Assembly (NCBI GenBank): GCA_027314685.1
Contig: DAHVAI010000426.1
Coordinates: 1-10,693, forward strand
Length of the DNA stretch: 10,693 nucleotides
Direction of reading: 5' to 3'
From: Nitrososphaerota archaeon
Lineage (GTDB): Archaea > Thermoproteota > Nitrososphaeria > Nitrososphaerales > CADDZS01
The notes below the pieces were generated by a model. It was not told where the DNA came from. It ran no database searches and saw only the letters and a list, made by a program, of their open reading frames with translations. Shown piece after piece: positions 5,921 through 10,693 of the stretch (positions are counted from its first letter, which is position 1; the number at the start of each line of letters is the position of its first letter). The translations under genes were made by a program, and so were the position numbers.

Positions 5921-6099
5921 GATGTTTCAAGCTCCTTTTCAAAATCAGTATGCCGAATTGCTTCTTTGGCAATCCTGGAAAGCCCAAGTGCCGTGCGCTC
6001 GCGATTAGTCTCTATTACGATATCGACAATTCCACTGTTACTTTCGTAAGTAAGACGATACTTCGTAACTTTATATTTTGAAAGCTGCTCAAGCATCAT
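5917..6099 (-). CDS. 60-aa hypothetical protein
   Basis: The protein starts with ATGATG (6099-6094), so the start could be 6099 or 6096. It overlaps the 53-aa ORF before it by up to 11 nt and the zinc-finger gene after it by 4 nt. The product has a beta-rich middle (VTKYRLTYESNSGIVDIVIETN) and a helical end (IAKEAIRHTDFEKELE). No motif was recognised. A hairpin lies 7 nt upstream of its start in the mRNA and could affect its translation. Confidence 0.62.
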   Translation of the reverse strand: MMLEQLSKYKVTKYRLTYESNSGIVDIVIETNRERTALGLSRIAKEAIRHTDFEKELETS

Positions 6100-6250
6100 T
6101 TGGATTCACTAGCTGGTTCCTAGTGGGTTCGGATAGATGCACTGCTCCAGGGCTACTCCCTGGGGCTAGGTTCAATTTTGAAATTTTATCTAAACAGCAT
6201 TGAAGCGAGATTCTAATCTCGCGGAGTTCTTGTTTGTCTGCAGGAGTCAT
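6089..6250 (-). CDS. 53-aa hypothetical protein between RHH regulator and 60-aa gene
   Basis: ATG at 6250 overlaps the RHH gene stop by 4 nt (ATGA), and the TGA at 6091-6089 lies inside the start of the next gene. The first half (MTPADKQELREIRISLQCCL) is helical and looks like a real protein. The second half is Pro/Gly/Ser/Asn-rich and is encoded by two DNA inverted repeats, so part of it may be constrained as RNA rather than as protein. No family was recognised. Confidence 0.5.
   Translation of the reverse strand: MTPADKQELREIRISLQCCLDKISKLNLAPGSSPGAVHLSEPTRNQLVNPNDA
6107..6163 (-). repeat. Two tandem perfect hairpins just upstream of a start codon
   Basis: CCAGGG (6147-6152) pairs with CCCTGG (6158-6163) around a 5-nt loop, and CACTAG (6107-6112) pairs with CTAGTG (6120-6125) around a 7-nt loop. 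In the minus-strand mRNA the second hairpin ends 7 nt before the ATG at 6099. Both lie inside the end of the 53-aa ORF. A translation-controlling structure or protein-binding site is possible. Confidence 0.45.
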
Positions 6251-6384
6251 TTTCGCTCAAACTCTTTTTCAAGTCTCTGTTCTACTGCTCGAGCGATGAA
6301 TTTAGATCTTGACGTATCACCGCGCGCTTTATCGAGCTCTTCTAAAAGCTCATACTTTAACGAGATAGTTACTATGTGAGCCAT
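6247..6384 (-). CDS. Ribbon-helix-helix (CopG/Arc-like) transcriptional regulator
   Basis: This 45-aa protein has the full RHH pattern: an N-terminal strand (HIVTISLKYEL) for the DNA groove, helix one (LLEELDKARG), a turn with TSRSKFI, and helix two (ARAVEQRLEKEFER). The length is normal for a minimal RHH repressor, which acts as a dimer or higher oligomer. ATG at 6384 lies 30 nt from the nearest end of a TTATTAA box read on this strand, so the mRNA is probably leaderless. It is the first gene of the minus-strand operon that ends with the ATPase and the zinc/HTH protein. It probably represses itself and the divergent gene through ACTAAT/ATTAGT half-sites at 6414-6441. Confidence 0.85.
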   Translation of the reverse strand: MAHIVTISLKYELLEELDKARGDTSRSKFIARAVEQRLEKEFERK

Positions 6385-6407
6385 CAAATTCCTAAAGTGC
6401 AATACTC

Positions 6408-6414
6408 TTAATAA
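6408..6414. promoter_or_regulatory. Shared TATA-like box of two divergent leaderless promoters
   Basis: TTAATAA reads TTATTAA on the other strand. From its first base to the ATG is 32 nt on the plus strand (6440) and 30 nt on the minus strand (6384), each right for transcription starting at the ATG. No second AT-rich box competes in the 55-nt gap. Confidence 0.6.
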
Positions 6415-6441
6415 CTAATCCCATTAGTATTAGTGACTAAT
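6414..6441. promoter_or_regulatory. Operator with four ACTAAT/ATTAGT half-sites
   Basis: ACTAAT (6414-6419), ATTAGT (6423-6428), ATTAGT (6429-6434) and ACTAAT (6436-6441) form two adjacent dyads with 3-nt and 1-nt centres. They fill the space from the TATA-like box to the ATG at 6440. Tandem short dyads are typical of RHH operators, and the RHH gene starts 30 nt away, so autoregulation is likely. Confidence 0.65.
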
Positions 6442-7003
6442 GGCAAACTGGCAAGTTGCTGCTCAGAACGAGCTAGAAGTAAAGTACTATCTGTCGCAGC
6501 ATCCAGGAGCTAGCTTCACTGACCTCAAGAGTGTTGTAAAGTATGATTTCACACTAAACAACGTTCTCAAGCGACTTTCAAAAAAGGGTCAGATTTACGA
6601 GGGATTAAATCGTGACAAGAATCGCCCAGGGTATTTTGTCAAGTCAACTTATCAAAATGATGTTGATCGCATCATGATAACTGCGTTTCAGCATGCACAG
6701 CAAAATACAGCACTTTTCAAGACGCTCATAGAGAACGCGAACGCAAGTACTGAGCTTGTGTTGGGTCTACTCGTTCAGGATCAAATGAGAATAATTCTTG
6801 AATCGATAAAGACGATGTTAGAAAAACCGCAACTCGTTGAAGGGATTACGCTTCTAAACATGAGAGAATTACAGCTAAAATTCGCTATTGCTTACAAGAG
6901 ACTTCTCAAAGACCCTGGAAGAGCTATTGAGATTTGCACTAAAGAAATCGAAGCACTCGAAAAAGACGCACAAGAAGCTAAGCAGAGTCTTCAATCTGTT
7001 TAG
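6440..7003 (+). CDS. Winged-helix protein with helical C-terminal domain
   Basis: In this 187-aa protein, residues about 8-70 have the helices and wing of a winged HTH: ELEVKYYLSQHPGASFTDLKSVV, then a recognition region NNVLKRLSKKGQIYEG and a hairpin ending RPGYFVK. Residues 75-187 are almost wholly helical with an acidic, coiled-coil-like end (TKEIEALEKDAQEAKQSL). It diverges from the RHH gene, its ATG lies inside the last operator half-site, and its 3' end overlaps the convergent AbrB-like gene by 26 nt. It could act as a partner or antagonist of the RHH repressor in a switch between states. No named family was recognised. Confidence 0.75.
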   Translation: MANWQVAAQNELEVKYYLSQHPGASFTDLKSVVKYDFTLNNVLKRLSKKGQIYEGLNRDKNRPGYFVKSTYQNDVDRIMITAFQHAQQNTALFKTLIENANASTELVLGLLVQDQMRIILESIKTMLEKPQLVEGITLLNMRELQLKFAIAYKRLLKDPGRAIEICTKEIEALEKDAQEAKQSLQSV

Positions 7004-7166
7004 TTATCTTCTTGATCTCGACTTCGAGCATATCACCAGGGTCTATCCTTAATCGTTCACAAATGGAAACTGGCAGCGTGGTATATCTCCCGACTTTTTG
7101 CCCCTTCAGTTTTCTTCCGCATACAATAACGCTAATAATCTGTTTTGGTTTTTGAGTTGTGTTCAT
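6978..7166 (-). CDS. AbrB/SpoVT-like swapped-hairpin DNA-binding protein
   Basis: The protein is 62 aa from the ATG at 7166. The core reads KVGRYTTLPVSICERLRIDPGDMLEVEIKKI, which by eye is the AbrB-type strand-loop-helix-strand unit (about residues 25-55); such proteins are DNA-binding dimers that act as transition regulators or antitoxins. The start at 7166 rather than 7253 is chosen because TTTATCC lies exactly 30 nt upstream and the extra 29 residues (with CGSRTPGLQD) do not belong to the fold. No toxin-like partner is adjacent, so a plain regulator is more likely than an antitoxin. It overlaps the wHTH gene tail-to-tail. Confidence 0.75.
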   Translation of the reverse strand: MNTTQKPKQIISVIVCGRKLKGQKVGRYTTLPVSICERLRIDPGDMLEVEIKKITKQIEDSA

Positions 7167-7189
7167 GTCGTCGTATGCTGTTTTTCGAC

Positions 7190-7196
7190 GGATAAA
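7190..7196 (-). promoter_or_regulatory. TATA-like box of a leaderless promoter
   Basis: Read on the minus strand this is TTTATCC, starting 30 nt before the ATG at 7166. It is identical in sequence and distance to the box before the gene at 2652. Confidence 0.55.
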
Positions 7197-7251
7197 CTTT
7201 CTATCCTGTAGTCCAGGGGTTCTTGACCCACAAAAGAGGCCGGAAAGTATC

Positions 7252-7257
7252 AAAAAA
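7252..7257 (-). terminator. T6 terminator of the aldolase transcript
   Basis: Six A residues on the plus strand give a T6 run in the minus-strand transcript, 38 nt past the aldolase stop, with no gene before it. A T-run without a hairpin is the usual archaeal termination signal. It marks the last position clearly tied to the host gene. Confidence 0.45.
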
Positions 7258-7294
7258 GGCGTTTATAACGTGATTTTGAATTGTCTAACCCTCA

Positions 7295-8095
7295 TTACGA
7301 AATGATCTGTTCGCCTACCGATTCAGCTGACATGTTCTCGAAAATTATTTTCTTCAGATTCTTTGTTAAGCGAAGCGGATCTTCGTTCTGCCATACATTT
7401 CTGCCTACCGCCAGTCCTGTCGCTCCCGCTTGCATTACGCCGCTAACTTGTCTCAGAAAGTCCAGATCTGTGGGAGCTTTCGGTCCCCCTGACATGAAGA
7501 CTCGTGCCTTGCCTGCCGAGCGTACTGCCCAGGAGAAGGATTCAGAGTCTCCAGTGTACTTGATTTTGACTGCGTCAGCACCTAGCTCGAGACCTACTCG
7601 GGCAGCGTAGGCTACAATTTCCTGCGATGAATCATTAGCCACTGCCTGACCCCTGGGATAGATCCAAGCGATTGCAGGGATCCCTCGTTCGTGCGCCTCT
7701 TCCTGTATTGTTCCAAATTCTTTGAACATCTCGCCTTCGAACTGGCTTCCCAGATAAATCGTGTATCCTATCCCTTTTGCTCCGAGGGAACCTATCGCGT
7801 ATTCGACCGAGCAGTTCTGCTTCGAGTTCGGCTCCATCTTGGGAAGAGCTGATTTCCCGTTAACCTTCACAATCAACGGGATCTTTCCGTTGTAGTATTT
7901 CTCAGCCAACCCTTTCTGAAACACAATTCCATTAAAGCCGCCCTTCACAGCGATGTCCATGACGTATGAAGGATCGATGTTCCTTTCGTTGAAATCGGTT
8001 GACGGCCCATGTTCAAACCCCTGATCGTAGGCCAACAAAACGCTTTTGCCGTTTCTGAGGAATGCCGCCATACTTGCTACTCTTTTCTTCGGCAT
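7295..8095 (-). CDS. Fructose-bisphosphate aldolase, archaeal class I (DhnA-type)
   Basis: This enzyme interconverts fructose 1,6-bisphosphate with dihydroxyacetone phosphate and glyceraldehyde 3-phosphate through a Schiff base. In the 266-aa form the markers are LLAYDQGFEHGP (about residues 20-31), the lysine-bearing strand DAVKIKYTGD (about 174-183) expected to hold the Schiff-base lysine, and phosphate-binding loops MSGGPK (about 201) and AVGRNVW (about 229). The ATG at 8095 is preferred to the in-frame ATG at 8119 because the AT-rich box at 8125-8132 would place the transcript start near 8102, past the longer start. The gene is divergent from FBPase, so the two are probably co-regulated for gluconeogenesis. 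The element ends just behind its 3' end, but the protein looks complete. Confidence 0.92.
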   Translation of the reverse strand: MPKKRVASMAAFLRNGKSVLLAYDQGFEHGPSTDFNERNIDPSYVMDIAVKGGFNGIVFQKGLAEKYYNGKIPLIVKVNGKSALPKMEPNSKQNCSVEYAIGSLGAKGIGYTIYLGSQFEGEMFKEFGTIQEEAHERGIPAIAWIYPRGQAVANDSSQEIVAYAARVGLELGADAVKIKYTGDSESFSWAVRSAGKARVFMSGGPKAPTDLDFLRQVSGVMQAGATGLAVGRNVWQNEDPLRLTKNLKKIIFENMSAESVGEQIIS

Positions 8096-8124
8096 TTGAT
8101 TCACACCAAATTGTCTCATGTGCC

Positions 8125-8132
8125 TTATTTAA
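8125..8132. promoter_or_regulatory. TATA-like box between divergent aldolase and FBPase genes
   Basis: TTATTTAA (TTAAATAA on the other strand) is the best AT-rich box in the 73-nt gap. At about 30 nt it gives transcript starts near 8102 for the aldolase and 8156 for FBPase, with short leaders. A weaker TTGTATTA at 8141 could instead give a leaderless FBPase mRNA. Confidence 0.4.
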
Positions 8133-8168
8133 CCGTAAACTTGTATTAGCATCGAATGTAATTGGCAA

Positions 8169-9077
8169 ATGTCTATGTTTCTCGAAGATTCATTTCAGGA
8201 ACTTGAACGAGATCTATCAAAAGTCTATGAAGCTATTGCGAAAACTGCTCAGATAATTTCACGACAGATGCCCTTTCGCATAGGCATGACCAGCAAGCAA
8301 AATCCATTCGGCGAAACCCAAGCGGAATTAGACGTTTTTTCGAATGATAGCTTCGCAAAGCAGCTCTTGGATACAGGACGAGTCGGTTGGGTTGCCTCTG
8401 AAGAACTCGAAAAGCCATTGGGTGGTTTCGTCCAAAACAAGGATTCGATTTCCGTTGCAATGGATCCACTGGACGGGTCTTCGAACATCACTACGAACAA
8501 CCCTCTCGGGAGCATCTTTGGAATCTGGCGTGGCGAACTCCCGCAAAAGGGGAGTCAGCAGATCGCTTCAGTGTTTGTCACTTATGGTCCCACACTTACA
8601 CTTACGCTCGCAGAATCAGGCATCGTCACTCAGTATGTCGAGTTGCGTGATGGTAAGGATTCGGGTCGATTCGTGCTTGCGTACGAGGGGATGAAGATTC
8701 CTGAAAAACCGGAAGTCTATGGATTTGGCGGAAAGAGATCAGATTGGATACCCCAAGTAGAGAAATTTGTTTCCGGGCTAGAAGCACGAGGACTGCATCT
8801 TCGCTATGGTGGAACGTTTATCGGTGATTTTAATCAAATTCTACAACGTGGAGGTATCTTTTCTTATCCTGCACACAAGAAGACCCCTAACGGTAAATTG
8901 CGAGTCTGCTATGAAACAGCCCCGGTGAGCTTCCTGACCGAACTTGCTGGTGGCACTTCCAGCAATGGTTACGGTTCAATACTCGAGATCGCTCCTAAAT
9001 CACTCACCGAGACAAGCGCCTTCTACATCGGAAGCAAAGGAATTATTCAAGAGCTAGAATCAAGCATTGCAAAGTAA
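8169..9077 (+). CDS. fbp: Fructose-1,6-bisphosphatase, class I
   Basis: This enzyme removes the 1-phosphate of fructose 1,6-bisphosphate, the committed step of gluconeogenesis, with divalent metals. The 302-aa protein has the class I hallmarks: SEE (77-79) and DPLDGSSN (99-106) for metals and phosphate, YGFGGKRSDW (about 184-193) in the substrate region, LRYGGTFIGD (211-220), GGIFSYPA (228-235) and the late KLRVCYE (E249) followed by ELAGG. Length is close to the roughly 330 of bacterial and plant enzymes. The start ATGTCTATG leaves 8169 or 8175 as options. Many archaea use a bifunctional FBP aldolase/phosphatase instead, so a separate pair placed head-to-head is of note. Confidence 0.93.
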   Translation: MSMFLEDSFQELERDLSKVYEAIAKTAQIISRQMPFRIGMTSKQNPFGETQAELDVFSNDSFAKQLLDTGRVGWVASEELEKPLGGFVQNKDSISVAMDPLDGSSNITTNNPLGSIFGIWRGELPQKGSQQIASVFVTYGPTLTLTLAESGIVTQYVELRDGKDSGRFVLAYEGMKIPEKPEVYGFGGKRSDWIPQVEKFVSGLEARGLHLRYGGTFIGDFNQILQRGGIFSYPAHKKTPNGKLRVCYETAPVSFLTELAGGTSSNGYGSILEIAPKSLTETSAFYIGSKGIIQELESSIAK

Positions 9078-9126
9078 CGATGCGAGTCTCTTAAAACGGC
9101 AAGAAAATCTCAACTTGAGTAAGATT

Positions 9127-9885
9127 ATGCAACGCGGCCAGGTGCAGCTACAAGGAATACCATTTCCATACACTGTTAGGGAACAGGGAGCTTCTATCGA
9201 ACTACTGAAGTTTGATCAAAACGCTGAACAAAGAGTTGCGAGTTGGGCTGGCGAGAACTCCTTGGAAGGGGACAAACAATGGGGAATAATTGCTCAATCA
9301 AAGACGAAGAATGAAAACATTTACCTGTCTCTTGCATTTAGGCATGTCCAAAGAACAAGGTTCAAGCTGACTAGCGGAAGAGTGGAACAGGTTACAGAAG
9401 AATCGACTGAGCCGGAGATCGGCGAGTTTCACTTCAGGGATGATGGAATCCTCGAACTGTACTCTTATGGTGCCAAACAGAGGACCGCACTTTCAAAGAG
9501 TTTCATTGAAACCTTTGGCAAAGATAGTCTCAGAAAGCTGTACCTGCAGAAGGACGCCATGAAAAGCCTTATGACCGAAACGATAGAAGTGAGCTCAGTC
9601 TCTCTCACCGGTCTCGGGAACCCCTTCTTCAGTGATGCTACGCTAAGCGGGACTGATCCCACAAACTCGAAAACCTTCAAGGAACTGGTAGCTGCGGGCG
9701 AGATAAAGTCATTCAAAGGCAAATTTGCGTCAGGCGACTCCGTCAGCGATTCTCCGCTCATTGTTACAATACATTCATCTTGCAAGATCAGGTTCTTTTC
9801 CGGTCAGACACCAGTCGCTCAAACTGAGATTGAAGATTTCGCAAAAAGAATAGCTGATATTGCGATAGAGGTTTCAGATGTCTGA
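9127..9885 (+). CDS. Conserved-looking protein of unknown function next to FBPase
   Basis: The protein is 252 aa from the ATG at 9127. A TTG at 9067 overlapping the FBPase stop and a TTG at 9115 are alternative starts, and coupling with FBPase is possible with the former. The sequence is soluble and mixed alpha/beta, with GEFHFRDDGILELYSYG near one third, a helical segment SKSFIETFGKDSLRKLY, and a C-terminal beta part (GKFASGDSVSD, IVTIHSSCKIRFFSG). No catalytic motif or signal peptide is evident. The same strand and about 50 nt spacing after FBPase suggest joint transcription. Its stop overlaps the convergent Elp3 gene by 12 nt. I do not recognise the family. Confidence 0.75.
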   Translation: MQRGQVQLQGIPFPYTVREQGASIELLKFDQNAEQRVASWAGENSLEGDKQWGIIAQSKTKNENIYLSLAFRHVQRTRFKLTSGRVEQVTEESTEPEIGEFHFRDDGILELYSYGAKQRTALSKSFIETFGKDSLRKLYLQKDAMKSLMTETIEVSSVSLTGLGNPFFSDATLSGTDPTNSKTFKELVAAGEIKSFKGKFASGDSVSDSPLIVTIHSSCKIRFFSGQTPVAQTEIEDFAKRIADIAIEVSDV

Positions 9886-10693
9886 AAGCATCTTTGAAAC
9901 GTATGGGCCGTCGTCCCTATAGCCTCGCTTCCTGTAATATTCCCTTGTTCCCACAGCCGAGATGATCACCAATTTTTTCTTCGAAAACTCCCTTGCTATT
10001 TTCTCAGCTTCTCCAAGCATTCTTGTCCCAAGCCCTCGATGTTGGCTGGATTCTAAAAGCGCCTTCTCACCCACAGGAACGACCTTTCCATACACGTGTA
10101 ATTCCCTGACAAGGGCGGCGCCGTCGCGAATTTCGGGCCTGTATTCTTGTCCCGAGGGTATCCTCAATCTTAGAAAGCCAAATAGCGAATCAGATATATC
10201 ATCCTCATAAGAGAGGAACAGTTCTTTTCCGCCCGAAGCATCATATTCAATCTTCTTAAGCTCAATTTTCGAAATATCAATCACAGTTGATTTTCTGTGG
10301 CCGACCTCGCGGCATCTAATGCATCTGCAAGTGTGATTTCTACTTTTCATTTCGTCAAGTACTATCTGCCGAAGGTTACCGGAACTGTTTCCGCCTGCAA
10401 TCTCTTCCTTAGGAATTTCTCTCTGTATTCTCATTATCCGTAACCAAGGCGGCACTTGTCTCTTGAATTCGCATAAAATCTCCACAAGTTGCTCAGTCGA
10501 GTATGGCGAGTACTTTCCTATCTTTGTGAGGTTGTATAGACTGGTTCCTTCGACAACAAGCGCAGGATAGATCTTGAGCATGTCGGGTTTATATTTCTCG
10601 TCACTCATCAGGGTCAAAAGATCATCAAGATCCTTGTCAGGATCAGATTCCGGAAGGCCCGGCATCATGTGTGCTACCACTTTCAAACAAGAA
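9874..10693 (-). CDS. elp3: Elongator-like radical SAM/acetyltransferase Elp3 (C-terminal part)
   Basis: Only the C-terminal 272 residues or so are inside; the N-terminus with the radical SAM cluster cysteines lies past the right edge. The fragment starts with KVVAHMMPGLP, continues through DMLKIYPALVVEGTSLY and the basic IMRIQREIP segment, has the CRCIRCREVG cysteine motif typical of Elp3, and ends in a GNAT domain with QHRGLGTRMLGEA for acetyl-CoA and EYYRKRGY near the end. Elp3 modifies wobble uridine in tRNA (cm5U family), and in archaea it acts without the other Elongator subunits. It is convergent with the preceding gene. Confidence 0.94.
   Translation of the reverse strand, partial: SCLKVVAHMMPGLPESDPDKDLDDLLTLMSDEKYKPDMLKIYPALVVEGTSLYNLTKIGKYSPYSTEQLVEILCEFKRQVPPWLRIMRIQREIPKEEIAGGNSSGNLRQIVLDEMKSRNHTCRCIRCREVGHRKSTVIDISKIELKKIEYDASGGKELFLSYEDDISDSLFGFLRLRIPSGQEYRPEIRDGAALVRELHVYGKVVPVGEKALLESSQHRGLGTRMLGEAEKIAREFSKKKLVIISAVGTREYYRKRGYRDDGPYVSKMLSDI

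Larger units (their letters stand above)
1..7250. mobile_element. Putative integrated archaeal virus or plasmid (right part; left end outside window)
   Basis: The stretch is packed with small overlapping genes of accessory type: an RHH regulator, AbrB-like and wHTH proteins, several tiny zinc-finger and membrane proteins, and a replication-type P-loop ATPase next to a 9-bp iteron cluster. The neighbouring genes to the right are ordinary metabolic and translation genes. CCTGG/CCAGG pentamers are about five times denser here than to the right of 7295. No integrase, tRNA, structural virion gene of known family or terminal repeat was recognised, so the integrated state and the exact right border (between about 7167 and 7294) are inferred. 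A free replicon is unlikely because the same contig continues into aldolase, FBPase and Elp3. Confidence 0.6.

Noticed and set aside
5309..6049. Plus-strand ORFs opposite the minus operon
   Set aside because: They are antisense to genes with clear overlaps and a zinc motif; products look random.
7167..7253. N-terminal extension of the AbrB-like protein
   Set aside because: The leaderless box points to 7166 and the extra residues do not fit the fold.
7200..7294. Possible tRNA gene as integration target
   Set aside because: A GGTTCTTGACCC-like stretch raised the question, but no acceptor pairing or anticodon arm can be drawn.
8233..8694. Several ORFs on both strands inside FBPase
   Set aside because: FBPase motifs continue through the main frame; the others are shadows.
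9465..10210. ORFs opposite the unknown protein and Elp3
   Set aside because: Elp3 and its neighbour have stronger coding signals, and these products lack features.
1..10693. CRISPR array or insertion sequence
   Set aside because: No regularly spaced repeats with spacers, no transposase-like protein and no terminal inverted repeats were seen; the 9-bp iterons are too short and too close for CRISPR.

Overview
The window looks archaeal. The right third carries a DhnA-type class I fructose-bisphosphate aldolase, a class I fructose-1,6-bisphosphatase and an Elp3-type radical-SAM/acetyltransferase. Several genes have a TATA-like box whose first base lies about 30 nt before an ATG, which is the layout of archaeal leaderless mRNAs. 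A member of Thermoproteota/Nitrososphaeria or a relative is plausible, but nothing here fixes the lineage.

Region A (1 to about 7250) reads as a mobile element, either an integrated virus or plasmid. Its left edge is outside the window. Positions 1-2426 are one very compact plus-strand operon. A secreted, membrane-anchored LamG-like protein is followed by a four-helix membrane protein, a 36-aa single-helix protein, a 65-aa protein, two small zinc-finger-like proteins and a two-helix membrane protein, mostly joined by 1-4 nt overlaps. Positions 2427-2651 are an intergenic stretch with a hairpin flanked by direct repeats. It leads into a leaderless gene for a small HTH-like protein (2652-2942).

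Positions 6384 down to 3063 are one minus-strand operon of overlapping genes. In order they encode a ribbon-helix-helix regulator, a 53-aa protein, a 60-aa protein, a zinc-finger protein, a 131-aa protein, a 539-aa P-loop ATPase that resembles replicative helicases, a doubtful 61-aa ORF and a zinc-finger/HTH protein. A cluster of seven 9-bp repeats with dyad symmetry lies just past the ATPase stop codon and is the best origin or partition-site candidate. A winged-helix gene (6440-7003) diverges from the regulator. The two genes appear to share one TATA-like box, flanked by an ACTAAT/ATTAGT operator. An AbrB-like regulator (7166-6978) closes the element.

Region B (7295-10693) looks like host chromosome. 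It holds the aldolase and FBPase, a divergent gluconeogenic pair, then a conserved-looking protein of unknown function, and the C-terminal part of Elp3, which runs off the right edge. CCTGG/CCAGG is roughly five times denser in region A than in region B (34 against 3 by eye). This supports a compositional boundary between about 7217 and 7295. No integrase, tRNA or attachment repeat was found in the window.
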